Shown here: positions 1 to 11,600 of the stretch, one piece after another
How positions within the stretch are numbered: position 1 is the stretch's first letter
Layout of the letters: the number at the start of each line of letters is the position of its first letter
Assembly: GCF_024713975.1 (NCBI RefSeq)
Contig: NC_091097.1
Coordinates: forward strand, 1,951,361 to 2,015,360
Length of the DNA: 64,000 bases
Reading direction: 5' to 3'
Origin: Paralichthys olivaceus
Lineage: Eukaryota; Chordata; Actinopteri; Pleuronectiformes; Paralichthyidae
Position numbers and translations under genes: made by a program
Notes under the pieces: model-generated
What the model was told of the DNA's origin: nothing
Databases searched by the model: none
The model's input: only the letters and a program-made list of their open reading frames with translations

Positions 1-21
1 CTCCTCTGCCTCTGTTCAGAC

Positions 22-3000
22 ATGTCGCTCCACAGTTTTGGCCTGGAGCCGATCTCCTGCCACACCTGGAACAAAGACAGGACCCGTGGGTGAAACTGCA
101 TGCATCACGAGCCTGCTTTTCCACATAGAGTAATACACACATATGGAATCCTATGTGCAGATATAAATATATGAAATGGGTAGACATCACATGCCTGCAT
201 CCTTTCTCATAAATGGTGGTTTAAACTTGCGCTGCAGCCTGCTGATACATTTTCTTCCTCCTCTAATTGCATAATGTTGCCTGGAGAACTACAGGGAATC
301 AGATTATCAATACAGGAAGTGGACACAAAGAGCTTTACCACATGCATCCAACTGTACTTCAGTTTCACAATGTCTACAGCAGTCTGGGTATTTGACATTA
401 TAGCTATTGTTGAACATCGCAGTGCATTATTAATGACTTATATGTTGTGAAAGCTAAAGCATGATGCAGTACTTGAATTGAATGTGGTGCCCTATCTTAA
501 ATATGTTGCAAAAGGTTAGGGTTAAGATTAGCATGACACAAGTGTGGGCGCAAGTTTCAGACCTGCAGTTGTTTTTTTTCTCATTCAGCAACCACTTCAT
601 CTGAATAACAAATGCACTTGTTGCCCATTTGAGCACCCATGGGTCTTAAAAAGAGGTGTGGTCAGGTACATTGTTGGTGAATTGCTATCTTGAGGCAACA
701 CAAAGAGACTGACCCACAAAAACCTGGTTTGAAGTCAGATCCTCGATCTCAAAGAGAATGGGAGATCACATAATTAGTTATGAGATTACATAAAAGTTCA
801 TGCTTCACAGAGGCTCTCTCCCATGAGTTCCCCTCCTATAACCTTGCATACATAAAAACTCATGGCAACTGTTATCTACAGTATCTTAAAAAGACAGTAT
901 CTGACTAATTTCGCAAAAAATACATCTGACTCATGTTTTTGCACAGAGATTGCAGTGAGCCCCAACAACAACGTGGTGAACATCTATGAGAAGAAAGGGA
1001 AAGACTGGATCAAGATTCATGAGCTCACTGAGCACAGTGGACACATTACAGGTACTGTAACTTACTGCCAACTGGGACTGCAGGGGATCTGCAATTGACT
1101 TGTTCGACAACATACCTTCCGGGGCCTACACACAGGTTAACCTGCACTATTTCTGTTTGTAGCAAGCATGGTTTTGTCACAGCTATTTGACAGTAATGTG
1201 ACATAGATGAGAATATTATATTGTGGACTCTTATAATGAGGTAGCCTCCTCTGATGACAATAAGAAGTGCTGATCTTGCTGTTGTCTCCAGCAGACACGT
1301 TATCTTCTGTGTGACTTAGTGCTGCTAATTTGACTGAAACGATTCCAGGCCCCACCAGATATGATGTCAGCCATGTCCAAGACATAAAATGAGCCTTTGA
1401 GCTCTTCATTACATCATCAATTGAGAAGGATGACAAAGTTAGAGAGGAGGCAGATGCATGGGTGCAGTTAGAAAGACTTGGTTGCCTATTTTTGCAGGAG
1501 TGTACAAATCAAAAGGTGAAGCAACAACAAGCTTTTGGAATATTGACACTAGAGGGGCCTCTATATCTCTAAAGACGTGCCAGGTTTTCTCTCAGGTCAT
1601 ATGAGGGTCTAAGGACAGAGGGTGTCACTCCCTGTACAGATTGTAAAGCCCTCTGAGGCAAAATGTGTTTTGTGAATTTGGGCTATACAAATAAAATTTG
1701 ATTTGATTTGATTTGATACGCTTTGATGACAGAGAAATCAGGACTGATGAGAGCTTGACGCCAAACTCCCACCAATATAGAATGTATAGGATAAGATGTT
1801 GAAGCCATTACCCTACTAAAGCTCAAATTCACATTTTGTTTTTTTGTAAATAAAACATCACATATGTTACTTTCCTTGATCATAGAATCTTTCTCTTCAA
1901 ATATTATAGATAACAGAAAACAGAAAATAACAGAGATCATTTGGATCTCTCTCTCCAATTTTAGGTCAATTAGTGAGATTTTACAGTGATTTGCAATAAC
2001 CCATAGAAGGATAATCGGTATTCTGGATGTATTATGGGGTGGGCCACATATATACAGTATATATTTTACTTTTTGTGCTTTTTTTCTATTGCATGATGTA
2101 AAATGATGTTATCTTATCTGGGGGACCCTCTTGTATAACCTTACAATTGCAATGTGCTGAGGGGTGTGTCCGGTGTCCCCTCATTGGCAGTTTTTTGTTG
2201 AGGGAATATGCCATTGTGTTTATGGTGTTGCCTGTAAGGTGCAGTTTTGTCTGTATGATATTTTCCTGATGAAAAATGTGAACTACTCTCTCCTGTTATG
2301 CTTCTTTGTTGACTACTTAAATAGCCATTTATGTAAAACATTAATCCCACCATATTATATCCAGAATATCGATTATCCAAATATGGGATAACTCACCATA
2401 AAATCTCACCAATTGAAAAAAATTTGGAGAGAGAGATCTTTCAGGGGGCTTTATATGATCTCTGTTATTTCCTAGAATGGTTTTCTGTTATTGACATTAT
2501 TATATCTTTGATACCCCCTCATAACTATGTCCATAGGCATTGACTGGGCCCCAGAGTCCAACCGCATTGTGACTTGTGCCACGGACCGCAACGCCTACGT
2601 GTGGACTCTGAAGGATGGCGTGTGGAAACCCACACTGGTCCTGGTGCGCATCAACCGAGCAGCCACGTGTGTGAAGTGGTCACCTCTGGAAAACAAGTTT
2701 GCCCTGGGCAGTGGCGCTCGTCTCATCTCTGTCTGCTACTTTGAGAAGGAAAATGACTGGTGAGCAATAATGTGATCAAATTGAATAGTTTTGGAACAAT
2801 TTTGACAGATTTGAAAGTCAAACACCACAGTCCAGAACATCTATGTATGGGTATCCATAGAAACATCCACCAAAACTCTGACTGGACCTGATCTTAACTA
2901 AATCTTTCATTCTCCCTTCATTTCAGGTGGCTGAGTAAGCACATCAAAAAGGCCCTTCGATCCACAGTCCTGAGTCTGGACTGGCATCCCAACAATATCC

Positions 3001-3246
3001 TACTGGCTGCTGGCTCGGCAGACTTTCAGTGCAGGTAGGAGCTCACAAACAAAATTGGGATATAGACGAAGCAAAGCAGATCAGAGTCTCAGTTCTACAA
3101 ACAGAGTAAAAGCTTTGAATATGATACCAAGAAATTGAAATAAAGTCAGTCCAGAACTGAGTTGTGGAGGAGGGGAGGAGGAGGGGAATTGTGGGAAAGT
3201 GGCATGAGATAATGAAGGAATGAACCTTAACATTATGGCATTATTC

Positions 3247-3292
<46 letters not shown>

Positions 3293-5720
3293 GTCATGTG
3301 TCAATGACTCTGGAGGTCATTACATTGACTTACATTCATTTCCTGGACATTAACCCTAACCTTGGCCTAAACCTTTAAACAATCATTGCATCAAAATGTA
3401 ATGATTTACTTGTGGGGACTTGGTTTTATCCCCATAGAGAAGAAAAGTCCCCATAAGGTGACTGTGCAAACAGATTTGGCCTCCCACAACAGCAGGTAAG
3501 GTAGGTATAACAGAACATGACAGACTAACACAGTGCTGCTTTTTGGTGTTTTTCTGGTCTTATTTGACCACAACATGGACTCAGTGCCAGCATTATTCTA
3601 TATCTGAGTGTGTAATACCACTTGTATGTAAGAAGTGTATTTTGAAGAGGAAGCTTTATAATTATTACATGTATATAAAACTTAAGATGCATTCAAAGAC
3701 TTTTTATCTTTTCAATCATATAGTGTCAAACAAAGTCAGTATATCAGTTTAAGCAGCAAGCCCTAAATAAGCAGCCCAATATTTGCTCCTGAAGCCTACA
3801 ATCAGATCTCTGTACTTCTCAGGGTTTTCTCTGCCTACATCAAGGACATCGAGGACAAGCCTGGGCCCACCGCCTGGGGCGCCAAGATGCCTTTTGGGGA
3901 GGTCCTGCTTGAGCATAAGGACTGTGGGGGCTGGGTGCACAGTGTCTCCTTCTCTCCGAGTGGAGATCAGCTGGCATGGGTGGCCCACAACAGTAGCATC
4001 GCTGTGGCTGATGCTGCCCAGAAGAAGGAGTGAGTACTGCAGCATGAGCCAATTAATCCTTTAGTGTGACTAGTGGTAACAGTCAACTAAAATCCAATTG
4101 AACTTCATTTGTATAGTGCCAAATCATGACATACATTATCTCAAGGCACTTAACATAGGTCAAAAATGGAGACCAAGTATCCAGTTCATTTTGATTGTGT
4201 GTCTTTCAGTAGTCCCTCAATGTCTCAGATTCCTGAGCATCAATAACTTCTATTTTCTGTCTTAGTTTAATTTCTGGCTGAAACTTAAGTTCTATAAGTG
4301 TTCCTCTGTCTGCTCAGGGTAACCCATCTGACCACTGACCGTCTGCCGATGATGAGCATCTTATTCACCAGCCCCACTGCTATTGTTGCTGCGGTAACTA
4401 CCACCTGCTCTATGTTTGTGTGCGTCTGAGTGGAATGCATGTGACAAGCGTGTGTATGTGTCTCGGATGATCCAATCACAATTAGCAGTTCTAAGTACAG
4501 GTGTGAGTGCAAAGAAAGTGATATGACATCATACACAATGCTGTGATGCAGACCAGAACATACTAATGTGGTCTGAGCCATCAGATCTCAGTGGGGCTTG
4601 GGTGCGTACTTACTACTACGTGCACTACTTTGAGCTGTGCACTTGTGACCTGATCACCAGTGCAATTAGTGCAAGGTCCAACCAAAGTCTTTGATTCCTC
4701 TGTGATGAAGAGTTGACCACTCACTGTACTTACTCAAGTATGAATCCAATCATGAATCCTGAGGACAAACTCATTCAAATCTGTGGGGCTTTGTTGCATA
4801 TTTTAGGTCTTTGTTGTTCCCTAAACTCCCTAACCATGTTTCAACAGCAGTAGGCATCTGTTTTTCACACAAAAAACTCCACTGTACACTACCTGCCCAG
4901 CACCAGACAGCAGATGGACACAGTTTCACTCCATTCAGACAAATTTTTTAAATCTGACGTTTAAATTCTTTAAGAAATGAAGAAAAGGGTTGGGTAGCAG
5001 TAAGAGAACCACTACTGACTCGGATGCAAAAAGGTCTGATCAATTTGGTGTTTGTCTAGTCAAACTCTCCTTGATTTTTAACTGTTGCTGTTATTTGGGT
5101 CTGTTGACCACAGATATGTTTGTAACGAACATGACAATAGCTATAAATACTTGTACTTATATTTTCACTGTCAGGGTCATGACTGTTGCCCATACCAGTT
5201 CACCTACACTGGTCCTGGTGCCCTGGAGTTTGTGAAGAAGCTGGACATCCCCAAGCAGACGTCTAAGGGCAGCACGTCAGCTATGCAACACTTCCGCAAC
5301 CTGGACATGAGGGCGACTGAGGGGGACAGCAGCGAGCTAGGCACCCTTCACCAGAACAGCATCACGTAAGGGACACTACTGTTTCCCTAACATCAACCAC
5401 GGAGGGTTACAGAATAAATTGCTGTTTAATACTGGCACATATGAAATTGTGGAATTGCATTGTTAGAAATTTGGTGCAGATCCCAAAGAAATCTGGATCC
5501 AGTGAATTTAAATGTGGTTTTAAAATGGCACTGTTGGGCCTTATGCCACTCTAGTTGCATTAAACAGTATAAGCTACACAGTTCACACGTTTGTAAAAGC
5601 CTTGTGTTTTGTTGTGTCTGGTCCTGCAGGCAGCTGTGTGTTGTATCAGGGAACAAAGCCAAAGTGGAGAAGTACAGTAGTGTGGGTCTGGATGGAGCCA
5701 TGGTCATCTGGGAGTTTAAG
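22..5720 (+). CDS. arpc1a: Arp2/3 complex subunit 1 (p41-ARC), ARPC1A-like; C-terminal exon not securely found
   Basis: WD40 beta-propeller subunit of the Arp2/3 complex, which nucleates branched actin at the cell cortex. Coding exons read as 22-85, 947-1051, 2537-2759, 2927-3034, 3823-4029, 4318-4393, 5175-5365 and 5630-5720. All joins are GT-AG and keep phase, giving 355 codons; the human protein has about 370. The ATG at 22 follows a pyrimidine tract and CAG at 17-19, so a 5'UTR exon lies left of the window. The start MSLHSF, the block [20 protein letters not shown] and SLDWHPNN favour ARPC1A over ARPC1B, though some residues are 1B-like. The insert [10 protein letters not shown] matches the ARPC1 protruding helix. 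The last exon of the family (ending near IQGLRIM in human) is missing. A good donor follows 5720; reading through would add 28 unrelated residues to a TGA at 5805. A strong acceptor at 6204-6205 would add only His before a stop. Symbol is by similarity; it may be a fish-specific paralogue. Confidence 0.9.
1617..1717 (+). repeat. LINE-type 3' tail with TTTGA microsatellite end
   Basis: The text runs TGTAAAGCCCTCTGAGGCAA, then GGGCTATACAAATAAAATT, then a short TTTGA/TTGAT repeat. This is the familiar 3' end of many teleost LINEs (and of SINEs that share their tail). It lies in arpc1a intron 2. A related, more decayed tail is at 51660-51720. Confidence 0.6.
1890..2500. mobile_element. Fold-back element: about 150-nt inverted arms around a 300-nt centre
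   Basis: The left arm (about 1890-2045) and the right arm (about 2347-2500) are reverse complements with small gaps. Matching blocks include GAAAATAACAGAGATCAT with its complement near 2455, GATCTCTCTCTCC with its complement near 2428, and GATAATCGGTATTCTGGAT with its near-complement around 2365. The centre (about 2046-2346) shows no gene. Terminal bases and target duplication could not be fixed. The right arm ends about 35 nt before arpc1a exon 3. Confidence 0.7.
3250..3288. repeat. (CA)n microsatellite, about 39 bp
   Basis: Uninterrupted CA dinucleotides in arpc1a intron 4. The next 190 bp (3290-3480) resemble a common fish repeat with text such as TTAACCCTAACC and a pair of CCCCATA blocks; a related unit is at 54470-54650. 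Confidence 0.9.
4095..4165 (+). repeat. Teleost LINE/SINE fragment (TTTGTATAGTGCCAAATCAT type)
   Basis: Short dispersed fragment in arpc1a intron 5. Related pieces sit at 23580-23650, 34655-34720 and 39960-40020, all with a TTTGTAT-AGC-CAAATCA core and most followed by a CTCAAGGCACTT-like phrase. Family name is not certain. Confidence 0.5.
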
Positions 5721-6372
5721 GTACATGTGTCAGACTCTTCTTCTTTTCTTCAATACAAAAATGAAGCTGTGATTAAGATTTTGAAATGCAAGGTTATTTA
5801 CTGTTGAAGATAGAATATGAATAGAATACAATATAGCTTTAGATGACTTTTATTTGCAAATATGCTATCTTGCCAAAGTCACAAAACACTGACAGTGTTT
5901 GAATGGCATTTGGATTAAAGGTGGACTGTAACATAAAAAACCCAAAACAGATGACGCATAAGTTGTGTAAATTTGCCACAAACAGAAAAGGTGAGCATAG
6001 AGCAAATGAGTAATGGTTTGTGTTTTATGAAAAATTTCAATCCAGAGACCTGGTTAAAATGTTCCCAAAGAGGCTAAATGTTCAGCAGTAAATGGCTGAT
6101 CCCAGTATCAGCTGTCAGCTGCAATGCAAACATATTGCTGAGCTATCTGTTAGCACAACCATGTGGGATCAGTTCTTCTAACTTGTTGCTACTCTCATTT
6201 CACAGCATTGAACCAAAACGTATACAAGGAAGGCAGACATACTGAGGAATACATCTGCCAGTAAACCTGTGTCTGTGTAAATGGGGATATGCATATGCTT
6301 TTAAGTAAGTTGAAAAGATTGTGCGCACATGTGCTTTATGCTCTTTATGTAATAAAGCATCTTTCAAATAAA
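5721..6372 (+). promoter_or_regulatory. arpc1a 3' region with two poly(A) signals
   Basis: Two AATAAA hexamers at 6351-6356 and 6367-6372 probably end the arpc1a transcript. A strong pyrimidine-rich acceptor ends at 6205. This stretch should hold the last exon and 3'UTR, but no peptide like the conserved ARPC1 C-terminus was found in any frame. No other gene is seen between here and 8334. Confidence 0.55.
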
Positions 6373-6710
6373 GAGACGTGACAATGGACTGTAATAATGA
6401 GTCATTTTTCATTTCTGTGTTGTGTAGTTACTGTACTGACCTTTTCATATATTTTATTACTATCCAACTGCATATATTTCATGTAAATTGATTAATGTCT
6501 GTAGGGTGTTTATTTTTGTTTCATTATTCTTCTACTTCTACTGTTGCTATTGAACGACTTAAACTGTTGATGAACTCCTCTCCTTTAAAAGATGTCAGAA
6601 TCATTATATGTCATGGGGTAGGGGCATTCTGCCCCTGTATTATTTCCTCTGTGGCTCTGTCAAAGTTTGAGAAAATGACCCTGGTGATTTTCATTTGAAT
6701 CATGCCTATG

Positions 6711-7046
6711 TCAAAGGTTCCGTGTGTAGAATGTATTGACATCTAAGGGTGAATTTGCATGTTGCAGCTGAAGACTCCTCACCTCACCCTCTCCTTCCAA
6801 ACATGAAAAAGAACCTGTGGTGAACTTCAGTTGGCATAAAAACTCAAAAGGTTTTAGTTTGTCCAGTTTGAACGACAGCAAAAAAACATGTAGTTTTTAA
6901 ATATAAACGGCCCATTCTATGATAGAGAAAACAACAATTTATACAATTTAGATGAAACACACCAGTGAAAAGATCAGTAGTATTATTTTATATTCAATTT
7001 CTGCCAAAAATACCTGTCACCTAAATCTTACACACTGAACCTTTAA
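6711..7046 (+). mobile_element. MITE-A copy 1 (TTAA type, decayed)
   Basis: The start is degenerate (CAAAGGTTCCGTGTGTAGAA); the end is intact (CTTACACACTGAACCTTTAA). The internal phrase CACCTCACCCTCTCCTTCC identifies the family seen eight times in this window. About 335 bp, shorter and more diverged than copies 2-5. Confidence 0.85.
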
Positions 7047-7527
7047 ATATAACAACTAAAAGCTCAATTAACATACATTCTTGGAACTGCCACAAGAAAC
7101 CAAGTTAAGCAAATTTCCTCAAGGGCCCAAAACAGTGCTTGAAATGTTTTTTGTAATCAAACCTAACAGAGATATTATGTATATATTATAAATATCAGGT
7201 TGTGATAATGATGACCAAGAATTGACAATAGACAGTATTGCACAAACCATTACCTTCCATCTCCAGGGGTGAAGTTGGGTCATAGCTTGTTGTCAAAATC
7301 AATTCTGACCCTTGGATTGCCTGACGGCAGTATTCAGTCATTGGGTTTTCTCTCTACAGCTCTGAGGATAACGGTGAGAGAAGGCCCACAACAGAAAAGG
7401 TGTCAATTTGAGAATTGGACGCCTGCAGGGTGTAGGACCCCTGGACTTCTTTAACGCAGGATAACAAATCATATAGATTTAATTAAACTGCTAGTAGTAA
7501 TCACTTTATTGTAAAAGAGAAAATCTG

Positions 7528-7901
7528 TTAAAGGTAAAGTGTGTAGAATTTATTGATATCTAGTGTTGAAGTGTCATGTTGCAGCTGAACACCCCTCACC
7601 TCACCCTCTCCTTCCAAACATGAAAAAGAACCTGTGGTAGCTTCAGTTGTCATAAAAACTCAAAAGGTGTTTAGTTTGTTCAGTCTGGACTAATGTAAAA
7701 AACATGGTGGCCTCCGTAGAGAGGACCTCCTCCATGTAAATATAAAGTATTTAAATATAAAGGGTCTTTTCTGGGGTAAAGAAAACTACAATTCATATAA
7801 TTTAGATGAAATGAACTAGTGAAAACATCAAGAGGATTATTCTACATTACATTTCTGCCAATAGTTCCCTTTCACCTAAATTTTATGCACTGGACCTTTA
7901 A
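7528..7901 (+). mobile_element. MITE-A copy 2
   Basis: Starts TTAAAGGTAAAGTGTGTAG and ends CACTGGACCTTTAA. The ends are inverted repeats of about 20 bp and begin and finish with TTAA, the expected target duplication of piggyBac or Kolobok elements. No coding capacity. It lies between arpc1a and wipi1, about 430 bp upstream of the first wipi1 CCAAT box. Confidence 0.9.
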
Positions 7902-8333
7902 GAGAATCCTGTTCAAAACTTTATTTAGAAAAATTAGATATTTGCAGAAGCCAGGCATATACAAAGATGTGTACACACAAATTGTTTGAAAAGACATTGT
8001 CCAGAATCAATGGGGTCTTCTGATATATTCGGCCTACAGGCAGCCACCAGGCCGCGTTCTAGCTTTGTGAAAATGGAAAATTAGTGGTGCACGACACTGT
8101 TCCTACAGCGCCACCTGTGGTCTGTTTTGGAGCAAATAATGAACGGCTCAGTTCTCTCCTGACATTTATCTAAAACTTAAGTTGCGGAAAGTGCACAGGG
8201 CATTTCGCGTCAGAGTTTCACTGTGTTTTAACGACAGGATAAAAGATAAAGTTGTGTTTTCTCTGAACAGAGTTAGGTTGTGCGTCCTTTACTACATCAC
8301 ATGAATGGACGGACACAAACAAAGGCCACTCCA

Positions 8334-8690
8334 CCAATAATAACACACTACTGAGCAGTTGACCAATCAAAACAGGAGCCAGCGACAACATGGGCTCACC
8401 GTCAGCCAATCGAGCGAAGCGGCGACGTGACGTAGGCTCGTCAGCTGTTCTTGTTTTGCTTCTTGTTCCTCCTCTCCTCCTGCAGGAGAACAGAGCCGAG
8501 ACACCGCCGCCCTGACCCACCGTTTTCCCTCAGACCCGCGGCTCTGCTTCGAGCTCTCACCCGCACAGCAGCCGCGCCACATTTCTTCCACGTTGGAGCC
8601 GTCTCCCGCCGACATCGAGCGAAGAGGTGCAGCCGATCCCAGGCCTCCAATCCAGGGCGGAGGGAGGGAAGGAGGTCGCTGGGTATCGGG
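8334..8690 (+). promoter_or_regulatory. wipi1 promoter and 5'UTR: three CCAAT boxes, a CRE-like site, GC-rich
   Basis: CCAAT at 8334-8338, 8363-8367 and 8406-8410 is the arrangement typical of NF-Y promoters. TGACGT at 8428-8433 sits in a GACGTGACGTAG context and is a CRE half-site. From 8405 to 8800 the sequence becomes CpG-rich, unlike its surroundings. No TATA box is obvious. The transcription start is probably between 8440 and 8600; the ATG is at 8691. Confidence 0.65.
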
Positions 8691-11600
8691 ATGGAGACCG
8701 CGGAGGGAGCTGCTGGGCCTGGCGGACCGGACGGACCCGGGCTCCGGTTTGGCTGCGCCTCTTTCAACCAAGACTCCACGTAAGCACGCAGGCGGATGAC
8801 AAGCGGCCGAGCCGCCAACACACTCACCCTGTTTGATTTCTCGCTGACATTAGACGGGCACCTCTGGCTGTGCCCTCAAACTATTATTCAACACAATGGT
8901 GTGTGGGGACCAACACAACACCTTATATTCACATGGTTAAAGGGGCACTCCATCAGTTTGGGGGGGAGGGGGGGCGATCAGCACGTCAAAACAAACGTAT
9001 ACTGTCTGTGATGACACCACAGTGATGTCACTACCATTGCATTGGCTCTGAGACGTCAGACTTTTGAGTTGAACAACACTGGGGGGTGGAGATTGAAAGA
9101 TGTGGGTGAATACCACAGTCTATGGTGAATACTCGTCAATGGGCGGTGTGTGTGTATAGAGGGGAGGGGGTGGGGGGTCCTAACAAAATATGCATTATTG
9201 GAATGTAGGTCCACAGTGTTGGAGTGCAGAGGTGCAAGGAGTCTGATGTTCAGTGTTTCAGGCTTGACTCAAACTCGGGTCTTAAAGGGATAGTTCACCC
9301 AAAAATGAAAATTGGGGGGTGAAGTGTTTGAGTCCACAAAACACTTCTGGAGTTTCAGGGGTAAACAGCGTTGCAGCCAAATCCGATAAATGGTGACCAC
9401 TTCTTCAAACGTCAAAAAAAACACAACATGCCTCCATACTGCTCGTGTGTTGTCATCCAAGTGTCCTTAAGCCCTGATATTCAAAATCGAAACTGCATCA
9501 TTTACACCATCAGTCAGCTGATATCCTTCTCTGGATCTGCATTTACATTCTGCACCCAGTAGCATTGGTAGTTCCGGTAGCAGACATTTAAGCTAAAAAC
9601 CTATATAAATGACCTAGTTTCGAATTTGAATGTCAGGGCTTACAGACACCACAGGAGCAGAAAGTGTTTCGTGGACTCTAACACTTCCCCCACCCTCCAT
9701 CGGCATATTGGTGAGTAGATAATGAGTGAACTTTCATTTTGATGTGAATTATCCCTTTAAGGTCAGGATATTTCAGCCCCTGGTGGACAAAAACTCCACA
9801 TGTCCCCACAGAGCTTCATGTAATGGGGTTGCTGGAGAAGCCCTATAATCACGACTCTGCTGGGAATCATGATGATGGCTGTAGAAACTCAACTCTTGAA
9901 GAGATCTTGGATTCCAAGGGTTTAACTCATATATCTTATGTTACAAGGAGAGTGCTGAACACATTCAGTTAAGTCTATCAAGTGGCAGTCTCTTTCAAGC
10001 AGAGACATTAAAGTCACAGTTCCCCAAAACTACCGTGATAAGTCACTTTATGATGAATAAGCTACATTCACTGCACATTAAACAGGACGTCACACAGAGG
10101 CCTGCCTGATGTTGCTCATTATACATTATACTAATGACTCGAGGTAACTTCATTAACATACTCATTAATCCAAAGATCAGAGCAGGATCAAATAAAGTTG
10201 TACATGTATTTCAAGATCTTCTGTCTGTATGGGTGCAACCTGCCCTCACCTAACATAATAATCTCCAGCCCATGTGGCAGTAACAGTTTTCAGACAGCAG
10301 AAGAAGGCACGCTCATGATTTTTATGCTTTGCCTCCAGCGTGTAATTAGCTCGATCCCTCTGTTTAATGTCGCACTTAGCAAATAGCGATCGACTCTTTG
10401 TTTTAGAGAAGGCAGGAGATCAGAGAGAAAGCTGTGTGTGACACAATCTCTTTATTCTGCAGAGCTGATGAAAATTCTCTGTATTTTCTGTGTAGTTCTG
10501 TAGGTTCCCTCCTGTTAGGACACAGGATGAGACAGGACAGGAATTTACAGAACTTACAGCAGTGGATGAAAGCACAGATGGTCTTTAAGAAAATGACTTG
10601 TGTAACAAAAAAAAAGAAAAAAAGAAATGGCCGCTCAAACGCATATACGAGCAGAAAAGAGACATGTACTGTAGAGTCAGAAAGTTGATTAACTTGTTTG
10701 GCAAGGCGTCATATGAGTGGTCTGGAGGGCTGTGATAACAGGACCTATGTGTCACTCAATGTAAATATTCAGTTCTGTAGCAGTGTGTGGATCCCATGTT
10801 TTTGTTGTGACATTTTAAAATCATAGATTATAAGAAAAAACATCAGTTGAGAGAGGAGAGAGAGAGAACAGGATCAGTTGTGTACCCTCATGTATTTTAG
10901 CTCTGTCAGGCTGGTTGTTATAACGACAATAATGATACCTACTGTAACTTATATGTTAATAATGATAAGAGCGAGGAGAGAGAAGTGCTCAGTGCATGAT
11001 GGGAGCTCCCCCAGCAGTCCAGACCTATAGCAGCATAACTAAGGGATGGTTCAGGCCCTTTTCCAGAACTAACTATAGGCTTTATCAAAGAGAAGAGTTT
11101 GAAGTTTGACTTTAAATGCAGAGATGGTGTCTGTCTCCTGAACCCAGAGTGGGAGCTGGTTCCACAGGAGAGGAGCCTGGTAGCTGGATTCTCTTTTAGG
11201 ACTCGTGCTCGAGCAGTTGGAGGTTTTTCACAGACTTAGTGGGACATCCTGATGATAAAGAATTGCAGTAGTCCAGTCTAGAGGTAACCAAAGAATGGAC
11301 TAGTTTCTCAGCATCCTTTGAGACAGGATGGTTCTAATTTTCATGATATTGTGCAGGAGGAAGAAGATATCTGTCACAACTTCTCATGATGTCACGCTAG
11401 GCAACATGTGCAACATCACAAAGAGTCACATTATATCACATCAAGTGATATGACGTGATGTGATGATACACATCACCTATACATTATGTCATCACATCCT
11501 GTGTGTCACATAGTACATCATGTCATGCCGTCATGTCAAGTCACATCACATTATGTCTTGTTGCATTGCCCGATCTCATGTCATGTCAACTCACCCCATT

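Noticed and set aside
7269..7454. Open frame containing SIQSLG and ALRIT, reminiscent of the ARPC1 C-terminus
   Set aside because: No acceptor in the right phase precedes it, it lies past two poly(A) signals, and the likeness is limited to a few residues.
8218..8836. Several long overlapping frames on both strands around the wipi1 start
   Set aside because: GC-rich promoter sequence lacks stop codons; only the frame from ATG 8691 joins the conserved WIPI1 exons.
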